60,785 nucleotides of DNA from Lachnospiraceae bacterium. GTDB lineage: Bacteria; Bacillota; Clostridia; Lachnospirales; Lachnospiraceae. Below, piece by piece: positions 54,601-60,785 of this stretch. The stretch is taken from positions 1 through 60,785 of the forward strand of contig JAFUAB010000003.1 of assembly GCA_017460885.1 (NCBI GenBank). The letters run 5' to 3'. Made by a program: the position numbers and the translations under genes. Every line of letters begins with the position of its first letter. Positions within the stretch are counted from its first letter, which is position 1. The notes beneath the pieces are model-generated. The model was not told where the DNA came from. It made no database searches and saw only the letters and a program-made list of their open reading frames with translations.

Positions 54601-55860
54601 GAAGAGATGCGTAAGAATTACACGATACTAGTACCACAGCTCTCTCCCATTCATATGGATCTGCTCGGCCCGGCTTTTGCGGCATGCGACTACAACATAG
54701 AGGTTATGGATAACGATAACCGTGCCGCCATCGACGCGGGACTAAAATATGTAAACAATGATGCCTGTTATCCTTCTCTGTGTGTGGTAGGCCAGTTCAT
54801 GAATGCACTCGAGTCCGGCAAATACGATCTGGACCATACAGCCCTGCTGATGACTCAGACCGGCGGAGGCTGCAGAGCCACCAACTATGTCGGATTTATC
54901 AGACGGGCGCTTGAAAAAGCCGGGATGGGACAGGTTCCCGTTGTATCTCTGAACCTGAGTTCCATTGAGTCAAATCCCGGATTCCACATCAATACTTCCA
55001 TGATCATCAAAGCCGCCTATGCCTGCATCTTCGGCGATATCATGATGAGATGCATCTACAGGATGAGGCCATATGAGGTTACACCGGGGTCTGTCGAAAA
55101 GGTTCATCAGGAATGGATCACCAGAAGCATCGAATACATTAACGGCAGACATCACTCGCTGAGGAAATTTAACTCTCTCTGCCGTCAGATGGTACGTGAT
55201 TTCGACAATATCCCGATACGTGATATCAGCAAGCCCAGAGTGGGTATAGTAGGCGAGATACTTGTCAAATTCGCGCCCTTTGCCAATAACTATCTCGTAG
55301 ATCTGCTGGAAAAGGAAGGGGCTGAGGCCGTAGTACCGGATCTGATGGATTTCATGCTCTACTGCTTCTATAACCAGATATACAAGGCTGACCATCTCGG
55401 AACCTCAGTGAAGACCAAGTATGTCAGCAAACTCGGAATTGCCGCCATGGAATATCTGCGAAGCGCAGCGGTTGACGAATTGAAAAAGAGCAGGCACTTC
55501 GATGCTCCGATCAGCATCTATACCACTACCGAATATGCAAAGGATATCGTTGATCTTGGTAACCAGACCGGTGAGGGTTGGTTCCTGACCGGAGAAATGA
55601 TTGAGCTGATACATCACGGTGTAAACAATATAGTCTGCACCCAACCCTTTGCCTGCCTGCCGAACCATGTGGTCGGAAAAGGTGTTATCAAAGCCATCAG
55701 ACACGAATATCCCGGCTCGAACATCGTCGCAATAGATTATGATCCGGGAGCAAGCGAAGTTAACCAGCTGAACCGTATCAAGCTTATGCTCTCCACCGCC
55801 GTCAAGGCTCTGAACAAAGAAAATGCCCCGGTAAGCGAAACCGCTTCCGAAGCTTCTTAA
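51601..55860 (+). CDS. 2-hydroxyacyl-CoA dehydratase activase/component fusion (HgdC-HgdC-HgdB-like)
   Basis: This 1419-aa protein contains two ASKHA ATPase domains of the BcrA/BadF/HgdC type (residues ~3-265 and ~320-585). Each has its phosphate loop (GIDIGSTTVKIAI; GIDAGSTTTKTALI) and both cluster cysteines (ICAGGTGSF and RCGVF; ACSSGCGSF and RCTVF). A four-Cys motif follows (KCKGCTNSC...NRCERG, ~600-630), then DUF2229 and an HgdB-like region (~1000-1340). Classical HgdC is a homodimer sharing one [4Fe-4S] cluster; here the duplication could make this intramolecular. Such long proteins are common in Clostridia but their reaction is not established. It is monocistronic, with its own promoter and terminator. 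Confidence 0.9.
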   Translation: MDYSLGIDIGSTTVKIAILDEDGTLVFSDYVRHFADIQNALKGLLDKASDRLGNITLHPMITGSGGLTLANHLKVPFTQEVIAVAETLQKYAPQTDVAIELGGEDAKIIYFEDGNVEQRMNGICAGGTGSFIDQMASLLQTDASGLNEFARDYRSLYNIAARCGVFAKTDIQPLINEGATKEDLSASILQAVVNQTISGLACGKPIRGHVAFLGGPLHFLDQLRAAFIRTLNLDDEHVIYTDNSHLFAAMGSALCADDKVSYTMDEMKDKLSSKIHMDFEVARLDPLFKDQAEYNAFIDRQGRYKVKRADLSTYSGKVFLGIDAGSTTTKTALIGEDGSLLYSFYSSNDGSPLKTCIRSIREINELLPDTAKIVRSCSTGYGEALIKAALMLDDGEVETVAHYKAAAFFDPDVDCILDIGGQDMKCIKIKDHTVDTVQLNEACSSGCGSFIETFAKSLDFSVEDFAKEALFAKHPIDLGTRCTVFMNSKVKQAQKEGAEVSDISAGLAYSVIKNALFKVIKVSDASSLGKHIVAQGGTFYNDAVLKSFEAVAGVEVIRPDIAGIMGAFGAALIARERYESGYRTTMLSIPEIEALKYETSMAKCKGCTNSCRLTINRFSGGRQFISGNRCERGLGKEKKNTGIPNLFEYKIKRIFDYEPLEEDKAARGTVGIPRVLNMYENYPFWATFFKELGYRVVLSPLTTRKIYELGIESIPSESECYPAKLAHGHIAWLISQNVDFIFYPGLFYERDEVEGSTNHYNCPIVTSYSENIKNNVEEITGGKVRLRNPFMSYKSLQTVTQALVDEFRELPVSEITNAAAKAWDEQARARKDVTDAGNRALKYIEENNIHGIVLAGRPYHLDPEINHGIPELITSYGFAVLTEDSVSHLGKPDRPLIVSDQWMYHSRLYAAASFVGTRDDLDLVQLNSFGCGLDAVTTDQVNDILAAHGKIYTCLKIDEINNLGAARIRIRSLISAIAERKRNGKFSHEGNAAHNRVLFTEEMRKNYTILVPQLSPIHMDLLGPAFAACDYNIEVMDNDNRAAIDAGLKYVNNDACYPSLCVVGQFMNALESGKYDLDHTALLMTQTGGGCRATNYVGFIRRALEKAGMGQVPVVSLNLSSIESNPGFHINTSMIIKAAYACIFGDIMMRCIYRMRPYEVTPGSVEKVHQEWITRSIEYINGRHHSLRKFNSLCRQMVRDFDNIPIRDISKPRVGIVGEILVKFAPFANNYLVDLLEKEGAEAVVPDLMDFMLYCFYNQIYKADHLGTSVKTKYVSKLGIAAMEYLRSAAVDELKKSRHFDAPISIYTTTEYAKDIVDLGNQTGEGWFLTGEMIELIHHGVNNIVCTQPFACLPNHVVGKGVIKAIRHEYPGSNIVAIDYDPGASEVNQLNRIKLMLSTAVKALNKENAPVSETASEAS

Positions 55861-55866
55861 AAAACG

Positions 55867-55929
55867 GGATCTTTCGTTTAAGGCCGGACCGGAGATCAAG
55901 CCGGTCTGTGCACGACGAAGGATCCTTTT
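55867..55929 (+). terminator. Terminator of the activase-fusion gene
   Basis: GGATCTTTCGT and ACGAAGGATCC form an 11-bp outer stem (one TG pair) enclosing a GACCGG/CCGGTC hairpin, followed by TTTTG. It begins 6 bp after the stop codon. Confidence 0.7.
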
Positions 55930-55932
55930 GTA

Positions 55933-56106
55933 TCACATCTGATGCTTTACGATCAGATATTCATTATCATAGGAATAATACGGGCACTCATACCGTGCAT
56001 CAGCAAAGCCTCTGGCGGCTTCATCCTCGTCCACATCTACGGTGCACATATAATCCTCATAATCCTCATCATATATGTAGTTACTGCAGGTATCACATTG
56101 AGACAT
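55933..56106 (-). CDS. DUF6472-type small Cys-rich acidic protein
   Basis: This 57-aa ORF reads MSQCDTCSNYIYDEDYEDYM and then CTVDVDEDEAARGF, and ends in YLIVKHQM. The CxxC near the N-terminus, the later C...CPYY and the acidic YDEDYEDY stretch match the small DUF6472 family of Clostridia as I remember it. Four cysteines suggest a metal-binding knuckle. No strong ribosome site is visible. It converges with the activase gene and lies 24 bp after a terminator hairpin. Confidence 0.8.
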   Translation of the reverse strand: MSQCDTCSNYIYDEDYEDYMCTVDVDEDEAARGFADARYECPYYSYDNEYLIVKHQM

Positions 56107-56130
56107 ATGGGATGATCGGTGAAATCTAAA

Positions 56131-56162
56131 CTCTGCCGTAAGTATGCGACTGTACGGCAGAG
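56131..56162 (-). terminator. Terminator of the 99-aa gene
   Basis: Ten-bp perfect arms CTCTGCCGTA/TACGGCAGAG with a 12-nt loop are followed on the minus strand by TTTAGATTT. Confidence 0.7.
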
Positions 56163-56169
56163 ATCATTT

Positions 56170-56469
56170 TCATACGTATGATTTATCAACTTTTCTGTTC
56201 AGAAAAACTATCTTGCCCTTAAGCTCCTCTATATCTCCAAGATCGGCAAGAGCATTGTCGGCGGTATCCTTCTGAAGCAAATTCACACAGAATATGAATT
56301 TTTCCCTTTTATCGGACGAAAACAGTCTGGGCTTCTCAAACAGGATACAATAAGAAACACGGTGTTTCAACAGGGCTTTCTCTATCTGAGCCTTAATATC
56401 CAGATCATATACCTGGCACCACTCTACTTCGTTGTTAACTTTTTCTTTCTGATATGCAGTTTCCATCAT
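56170..56469 (-). CDS. Small soluble protein of unknown function (99 aa)
   Basis: The protein has no signal or membrane segment. It reads VEWCQVYDLDIKAQIEKALL, then HRVSYCILFEKPRLFSSDKR and IFCVNLLQKDTADNAL, an alpha/beta pattern of roughly one small domain. I do not recognise it. Either of two adjacent ATGs (56469, 56466) could start it, with GGAG about 10 nt upstream. It follows cstA on the same strand, separated by a hairpin, and has its own terminator. Confidence 0.7.
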   Translation of the reverse strand: MMETAYQKEKVNNEVEWCQVYDLDIKAQIEKALLKHRVSYCILFEKPRLFSSDKREKFIFCVNLLQKDTADNALADLGDIEELKGKIVFLNRKVDKSYV

Positions 56470-56484
56470 ATACGTCTTTCTCCA

Positions 56485-56516
56485 CGGACCGCCGGAGTTT
56501 AAGCTCCGGCAGTCCG
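56485..56516 (-). other. Strong hairpin after cstA
   Basis: CGGAC-GCCGGAG and CTCCGGC-GTCCG form a 12-bp stem with one mismatch and a 6-nt loop. It lacks a T-run, so it may protect the cstA 3' end rather than terminate fully. Confidence 0.6.
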
Positions 56517-56534
56517 ACTTAAATCAAGCAATAA

Positions 56535-58238
56535 TTATTTCTTAGACGCCTTCTGTCTCTGGAAGGTCTGAACACCCTCGATAACAAGGATAACAGCCAG
56601 AATAGCCATAGCCAGAGCAAAGATAAGCTGGAACCAGTCGCCCCATACGGCTTCACCGCCGCCGATAGCCTTGAACTTGTTGATGATAGTGATGCAAAGG
56701 CTTGTAAGCGTAGCGCAAAGCATGAAGATCATAGGGATGAAGAACATCTTATTGTTCTTGCCGACCTCACCGAGCCATGCACATACAGCCAGCAGGGCGA
56801 TTCCTGCAAGAAGCTGGTTGGCAGCTCCGAACAGTGCCCATATAGCCGAGAGCTTAAGTCCGCCGAGGATACATCCGATAACAACCATTACCGTAGTACC
56901 GAAAAGAGGATGAGCAAGTACCTTTCTGATTGGACTCTTTGCATCCTTCCATGTAGCCTCATCCTCGGTAAGGAAGAGCTCGGAGAACATGAATCTCGAA
57001 AGACGTGTACCTGTATCCAGAGAAGTAAGTGCAAATACGGATACGGCAAGTGTCAGCAGAGCTGCTATGGTATTGTAAACTCCTGATCCCTCGGGGCCGA
57101 ACATCGTAGCGATACCTGCACCGAATGCAGCCGAAGGTGAACCGAAGCCACCCTCTGTGTACTTGGAATAAACCATACCTACAGCGATCAGTGATACGAT
57201 TCCGAGAGCAGACTCGATAAGCATGGAACCGTAACCGATAGGCTTGGCATCCTTCTCATTCTTGAGCTGCTTGGATGTGGTACCTGTAGAGATCAGGCTG
57301 TGGAAACCTGAGCAGGCACCGCAGGCAACCGTGATAAACAGTGCGGGGAACATGGTTCCAATGCCTGTCTTCCAACCTGTAACCGCTGGAATGGCAAATG
57401 AAGCGTTCTTGGTAACTGCAGCTACCAGAATACCAATAACGGCGATAGCCATCATAGCGTAAAGCAGGAAACTGGACAGATAATCTCTGGGCTGAAGGAG
57501 TATCCATACGGGAACCAGAGAAGCTACCACGATATAAATACCGATGAACACGATCCATGCGGTACGACCCATTACAAATCCGAGCTTAAGTCCGATGACC
57601 GTAATGATGATGATACCGATGATCCCGCAGATCGATGCGGGGAGCGTCTTAACGTTCATCTTGTTGGTAACATAACCATAAATGATTGCAAGTACGATGA
57701 ACAGCAATGAGATCATAGCTGTTGTCTGGTTGTTGGTAGGATTACCGGCAAATCCGAAACCACCCTCTTCGGTGAAGAATGTACCTGCGACAACGTTTAC
57801 AAAGGATGCTATAACAAGGATAAGAACCAGAAGTCCGAATACAAGGAAAAGCTTCTTTGCTCTCTGTCCCATGGTGTCCTTGATGATCTCGCCCAGTGAC
57901 TTGCCGTCATGTCTGATCGAAGCAAAAAGTGAACCGAAATCCTGCAGACCTCCGAAGAAGATACCACCAATTACACACCACAAAAATACTGGCAGCCATC
58001 CGAAAACAGATGCCTGGATAGGTCCGTTGATAGGGCCTGCTCCTGCAATAGACGAGAAATGATGTCCCATAAGGACTGCAGGAGGCGCTGCGACATAGTC
58101 TACACCGTCTTCTTTCTCGACTGCGGGAGTCTTTCTTGAGGGGTCGATACCCCACTGCTTTGCAAGCCATGAACCATAGGTGATATAACCTATTACGAGA
58201 ATGGCTATAGCAGCAAGAATGATTAATAATGCTGTCAT
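56535..58238 (-). CDS. cstA: CstA-family carbon-starvation transporter (short form)
   Basis: The 567-aa membrane protein has about 16 hydrophobic segments and family blocks AAPPAVLMGHHFSSIAGAGP, GPINGPIQASVFGWLPVFLW, GACSGFHSLISTGTTSKQL and SLDTGTRLSRFMFSELF. CstA proteins import peptides or pyruvate when carbon is scarce; this ~570-aa form is the usual one in Firmicutes. Its start overlaps the upstream 195-aa gene by 4 bp, placing it third in a coupled three-gene operon with a clear promoter at 59.3 kb. Confidence 0.94.
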   Translation of the reverse strand: MTALLIILAAIAILVIGYITYGSWLAKQWGIDPSRKTPAVEKEDGVDYVAAPPAVLMGHHFSSIAGAGPINGPIQASVFGWLPVFLWCVIGGIFFGGLQDFGSLFASIRHDGKSLGEIIKDTMGQRAKKLFLVFGLLVLILVIASFVNVVAGTFFTEEGGFGFAGNPTNNQTTAMISLLFIVLAIIYGYVTNKMNVKTLPASICGIIGIIIITVIGLKLGFVMGRTAWIVFIGIYIVVASLVPVWILLQPRDYLSSFLLYAMMAIAVIGILVAAVTKNASFAIPAVTGWKTGIGTMFPALFITVACGACSGFHSLISTGTTSKQLKNEKDAKPIGYGSMLIESALGIVSLIAVGMVYSKYTEGGFGSPSAAFGAGIATMFGPEGSGVYNTIAALLTLAVSVFALTSLDTGTRLSRFMFSELFLTEDEATWKDAKSPIRKVLAHPLFGTTVMVVIGCILGGLKLSAIWALFGAANQLLAGIALLAVCAWLGEVGKNNKMFFIPMIFMLCATLTSLCITIINKFKAIGGGEAVWGDWFQLIFALAMAILAVILVIEGVQTFQRQKASKK

Positions 58239-58822
58239 TTCATAATCTCCCTTTCATTTGAAAATGGTTTTGACATTATATTGCCAACGAGTTCCTTCAG
58301 GATACGGGCCTGCCGGTTTAAATAGGCTGTACCGGAAGACAACTCGATAACAAGCAAACGGAAATTCGAATAGCCGTGTAAGGCAAGTCTGTAGTTTTTG
58401 CTGTGCGATGATGTAACTGCCAGCTGTCTGGCATCATCGGTAAGCTTATCCGCCAATACTATCAGACACACATCGGTATTCTTGTGGTTTGGGCCCGGCT
58501 CAACACGGGCCATTCCCCTCTCCCAGGCTTTCTCATCAAGAACCTTAAGCCTTGCGGCATCCAGGTCTGACTCTCTGGCAAAGTAAACATATTCTACGGA
58601 ACGCATCTCCGCAACCTTGGCAGCCCGGATCAGAAAATATTGCTCACTCTTCGAATCAAACACCGCTTCAGCGAGGAACGGAGCATCAGTCCCCTCACGC
58701 TTCAGATTATAATATACGGAATACGAATCCAAAAAACTCTCGTAGGTTTCGTCACCGTCAAGGATACGTCCGACGGAAACCGTGTTCCTGCCAACTATAT
58801 AAGGCTTCTTTCCCGTATTCAT
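58235..58822 (-). CDS. CstA-operon protein of unknown function (195 aa)
   Basis: The cytoplasmic protein has no motif I recognise. It reads KPYIVGRNTVSVGRILDGDE, later FLAEAVFDSKSEQYFLIRAA and LIVLADKLTDDARQLAVTSS, an alpha/beta pattern. Four-base overlaps on both sides (with the 129-aa gene and with cstA) show strong translational coupling, so it probably works with or regulates the transporter. A sensor or assembly role is speculation. Confidence 0.78.
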   Translation of the reverse strand: MNTGKKPYIVGRNTVSVGRILDGDETYESFLDSYSVYYNLKREGTDAPFLAEAVFDSKSEQYFLIRAAKVAEMRSVEYVYFARESDLDAARLKVLDEKAWERGMARVEPGPNHKNTDVCLIVLADKLTDDARQLAVTSSHSKNYRLALHGYSNFRLLVIELSSGTAYLNRQARILKELVGNIMSKPFSNEREIMK

Positions 58823-59208
58823 GCTTCAATGGGCTCCGCTGCCCGGGGCGGTGCCGCAAAATCAGTCTCGGGGGAGATCGTCTTAAGCTCCTCCATAAGC
58901 ATCTTGGCCGCTTTTCTGCCCGGGAGAGAAATCTCCGCTATCTCCCTGTCATCTGCCATAACGACAAGATAGTCTACTTCTATATCTCCGTCTCCGCAGC
59001 AAATATTGGCATGCAGGCTTCTGACTCTCCGGAATATCTTCTGCGCGTCACTGTACGGTATGTAATACGTCCTGGTTCCGCGTCTGATGAATAAATTGTT
59101 CTGTGATAATGTTACTGCGCCGTAGGAATGACCCGCGCGTAACTCCCGGGTCAGAGTCTCGTTGTTTTCAGTTGTCGGCTGTCTGTCTACCAGATATCTG
59201 AATTTCAT
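58819..59208 (-). CDS. CstA-operon protein of unknown function (129 aa)
   Basis: The first gene of the cstA operon encodes a beta-rich soluble protein (YGAVTLSQNNLFIRRGTRTY, IPYSDAQKIFRRVRSLHANI, IEVDYLVVMADDREIAEISL) that by strand pattern could be a PH-like (bPH) domain. GGGGAG precedes the ATG. It overlaps the 195-aa gene by 4 bp. The function is unknown. Confidence 0.78.
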   Translation of the reverse strand: MKFRYLVDRQPTTENNETLTRELRAGHSYGAVTLSQNNLFIRRGTRTYYIPYSDAQKIFRRVRSLHANICCGDGDIEVDYLVVMADDREIAEISLPGRKAAKMLMEELKTISPETDFAAPPRAAEPIEA

Positions 59209-59228
59209 ATGGCTCTCCCCTCATCAGG

Positions 59229-59241
59229 TTCACAGTGTGAA
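59229..59241. promoter_or_regulatory. 13-bp palindrome in the cstA-operon leader
   Basis: TTCACA-G-TGTGAA is a perfect inverted repeat 21 bp before the first start codon and about 70 bp after the predicted -10. It may be an operator; no regulator can be named. Confidence 0.4.
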
Positions 59242-59306
59242 TGCATGTATACAAAAATATAATCAGAAGTTTAGCTTGATATTCAAATTATAAACAAATC
59301 CTAGAT

Positions 59307-59335
59307 ATTCTACACCTTTTTTTTTATAAATACAA
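59307..59335 (-). promoter_or_regulatory. Promoter of the cstA operon
   Basis: On the minus strand TTGTAT (59335-59330), 17 bp and TAGAAT (59312-59307). It lies back to back with the metA promoter, with only 6 bp between the two -35 boxes. Confidence 0.55.
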
Positions 59336-59341
59336 GGTATC

Positions 59342-59370
59342 TTGCGAATTCATGGTTTATCATATAAGAT
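59342..59370 (+). promoter_or_regulatory. Promoter of metA
   Basis: TTGCGA (59342-59347), 17 bp and TAAGAT (59365-59370) lie 38 bp before the ATG; AGGAGG at about 59391-59397 is the ribosome site. I see no SAM riboswitch or T-box in this 200-bp region. Confidence 0.5.
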
Positions 59371-59408
59371 GATACAAGGTTAACAAAGATCAGGAGGCCA
59401 ATACAGAA

Positions 59409-60371
59409 ATGCCGATTAAAATTCCGGAGCGACTTCCGGCCACAGAAATACTTGAAAACGAAAATATATTTGTTATGACGGAAACAAGGGCTATTCATCA
59501 GGACATCCGTCCGCTTAATATCCTGATACTCAATCTTATGCCCACCAAGATAGTTACGGAGACCCAGCTTTTACGCAAGCTGTCCAATACTCCTCTGCAG
59601 GTCATAACCGAGTTTCTGCAGACAGCCAGTTATACATCACAGCATACGGATCCCACTCACTTAGACAGCTTTTACAGAACCTTCGATGAGGTTAAGGATC
59701 ATAAATACGACGGAATGATCATTACAGGAGCGCCTCTCGAAAATTTTGCCTTTGAGGATGTGGCATACTGGGATGAACTCTGTACGATCATGGACTGGTC
59801 GGAGACACATGTTCACTGCGTATACTATCTGTGCTGGGGTGCTTACGCGGGACTCCACTATTTCTACGGGATCGACACCTTTCATCTGCCGGAGAAGCTC
59901 AGCGGTGTTTACCCCCACAGGATACTCAAACGTACATCTCCCCTCTTCAGAGGATTTGATGATATCTTCTACGCTCCGCAGTCCAGAGGGATCGATGTTC
60001 ATATTGAGGATGTCGAAAGGATACCGGAACTGGAGCTGATGGCAGTATCCGACATTGCAGGCTTCACTATCGCAAAAACACAGGATTCGCACAAATTCTT
60101 CGTAACCTGCCATGCAGAATACGATTCCGACACTCTCAAACTGGAGTATCTGCGCGATAAGGAAAAGGGACTGGAGCCTCACGTTCCCGAGAACTATTTC
60201 CCAGATGATGATCCCGGCCTTGCACCGGTAGTCAACTGGCGTTCCACCGGTCAGCTGCTCTACACCAACTGGCTCAATTACTACGTATATCAGAGCACGC
60301 CCTATAATATCGAAAGCATCGGCGAGCCGACAGCCGAGCAGATACAGGCTGCTATGGGAATGTATATCTAA
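59409..60371 (+). CDS. metA: Homoserine O-acetyltransferase (MetA type)
   Basis: The 320-aa enzyme acylates homoserine, the first committed step of methionine synthesis. The catalytic Cys is C142 (YYLCWGAYAGLHYFYG), with conserved His and Glu downstream (FVTCHAEYDSDTL). Position 111 is Glu (ITGAPLENFAFEDVAYW). In characterised MetA proteins Glu111 selects acetyl-CoA and Gly111 succinyl-CoA, so this should be an acetyltransferase despite the usual 'succinyltransferase' label. AGGAGG lies 11 nt upstream. It diverges from the cstA operon. Confidence 0.95.
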   Translation: MPIKIPERLPATEILENENIFVMTETRAIHQDIRPLNILILNLMPTKIVTETQLLRKLSNTPLQVITEFLQTASYTSQHTDPTHLDSFYRTFDEVKDHKYDGMIITGAPLENFAFEDVAYWDELCTIMDWSETHVHCVYYLCWGAYAGLHYFYGIDTFHLPEKLSGVYPHRILKRTSPLFRGFDDIFYAPQSRGIDVHIEDVERIPELELMAVSDIAGFTIAKTQDSHKFFVTCHAEYDSDTLKLEYLRDKEKGLEPHVPENYFPDDDPGLAPVVNWRSTGQLLYTNWLNYYVYQSTPYNIESIGEPTAEQIQAAMGMYI

Positions 60372-60471
60372 GTCTTGCAAACATTTGAGTTTTAGTGTAT
60401 ACTTGGCCGTGGGAATACGTCCGTGTATTTCCAAACACGCCCTGTCCCATCCATGGTACAATGGGCGTGGT

Positions 60472-60544
60472 GCCGAGATAGCGCAGTCGGTAGCGCAACT
60501 GATTCGTAATCAGTAGGTCGAGGGTTCGAGTCCCTTTCTCGGCT
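60472..60544 (+). tRNA. tRNA-Thr (anticodon CGT)
   Basis: The 73-nt cloverleaf has acceptor GCCGAGA/TCTCGGC, D arm GCGC-AGTCGGTA-GCGC, anticodon loop TTCGTAA (CGT) and T arm GAGGG-TTCGAGT-CCCTT. CCA is not encoded. A TACAAT box at 60457-60462 is a possible -10 very close to the 5' end. Confidence 0.95.
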
Positions 60545-60551
60545 GTTAAAA

Positions 60552-60581
60552 ACGGGAGAAACCTGCTTTCTCCCGTTTTTT
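60552..60581 (+). terminator. Terminator of tRNA-Thr
   Basis: ACGGGAGAAA and TTTCTCCCGT form a 10-bp perfect stem with a 5-nt loop, followed by TTTTT. Confidence 0.85.
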
Positions 60582-60625
60582 ATGTTCGATTATGTATACG
60601 GATCCGACCGGATCATTTTTTAGGC

Positions 60626-60785
60626 TTAGGAACTGTTCATAAATAACTTGAACAGTTGGCAAAGGATAGATGTTCATATGCAATGAAGAAAACGTAGGCG
60701 TAGTGGGCTACGCCGAGGCTTTCTGAAGAAGCATATGGACATTTAGCCGAGACAAATGATCAAGTTATTTTGCAACAGTTCCTTA
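60626..60785 (+). repeat. 160-bp palindromic element, copy D (complete, ends at the window edge)
   Basis: TTAGGAACTGTTCATAAATA at the left and ATTTTGCAACAGTTCCTTA at the right are imperfect terminal inverted repeats. The central hairpin is GGCGTAG/CTACGCC within GAAGAAAACG and GAGGCTTTCTGA. It matches the reverse complement of copy A and has the same 160-bp length as copy C. Confidence 0.9.

Noticed and set aside
55908-56129. 73-codon plus-strand ORF after the activase gene
   Set aside because: It overlaps the terminator and is antisense to the better supported 57-aa Cys-rich gene.
59209-59408. SAM riboswitch upstream of metA
   Set aside because: The 200-bp divergent region is AT-rich with two promoters. 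No long multi-helix leader or terminator precedes the metA ribosome site.

Overview
The window is about 61 kb of a Gram-positive, Clostridia-type chromosome, most likely from the family Lachnospiraceae. The support is gene content, not a database search: strong GGAGG ribosome sites, a Rex repressor, a CUT2 sugar transporter with a YesM/YesN two-component pair, a 2-hydroxyacyl-CoA dehydratase activase relative, a Firmicutes-type 6S RNA and a DUF6472 mini-protein. Chemoreceptor, PilZ and EAL-HDOD genes suggest a motile cell with c-di-GMP signalling. I see no phage, transposase, conjugation genes or CRISPR array. Almost every gene is on the minus strand; the exceptions are tmcAL, the large activase gene, metA and tRNA-Thr.

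Layout. 0-7.4 kb: rex, a coiled-coil protein, nnr (NAD(P)H-hydrate repair), alr, yebC and a membrane protein with a Pro-rich and acidic tail. 7.4-11.5 kb: a beta-helix/LprI-like lipoprotein, an esterase and a LacI regulator behind a near-consensus promoter with a perfect palindromic operator. 11.5-17.8 kb: mscS, a chemoreceptor, a CDF metal exporter, tmcAL, tRNA-Gly(CCC), a 54-aa protein and a PilZ protein. 17.8-27 kb: a galactofuranose-type ABC importer with two binding proteins, next to its YesM/YesN pair. 27-33 kb: an RluA-type pseudouridine synthase, a heterodimeric ABC exporter, a HAD phosphatase and a truncated thioesterase. 33-35.5 kb: two paralogous AAA ATPases, each preceded by its own 29-bp-spaced direct repeats. 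35.5-42.7 kb: queA, an M18 aminopeptidase, pheS/pheT and a BrkB-type membrane protein. 42.7-43 kb: a 6S RNA gene with promoter and terminator. 43-51.4 kb: uxuA/uxuB, pckA, a tandem-repeat array, an M24 peptidase and an EAL-HDOD protein. 51.6-56.5 kb: the 1419-aa activase fusion and two small genes. 56.5-60.8 kb: a cstA operon with two unknown partners, metA and tRNA-Thr(CGT).

At least three families of structured intergenic repeats run through the window. One is a 160-bp palindromic element whose copies lie at both ends of the window; a truncated copy has supplied the last codons of rex. A second consists of hairpin-core-hairpin modules whose core stems show compensatory changes. A third is a REP-like palindrome.

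The best candidate for an undescribed system is the pair of AAA ATPases with C-terminal winged helices. Both upstream regions carry direct repeats of related sequence with the same 29-bp period, which fits paralogue-specific autoregulation or an initiator-like role. All functional names rest on motifs and protein sequence read by eye. No search or folding program was run.
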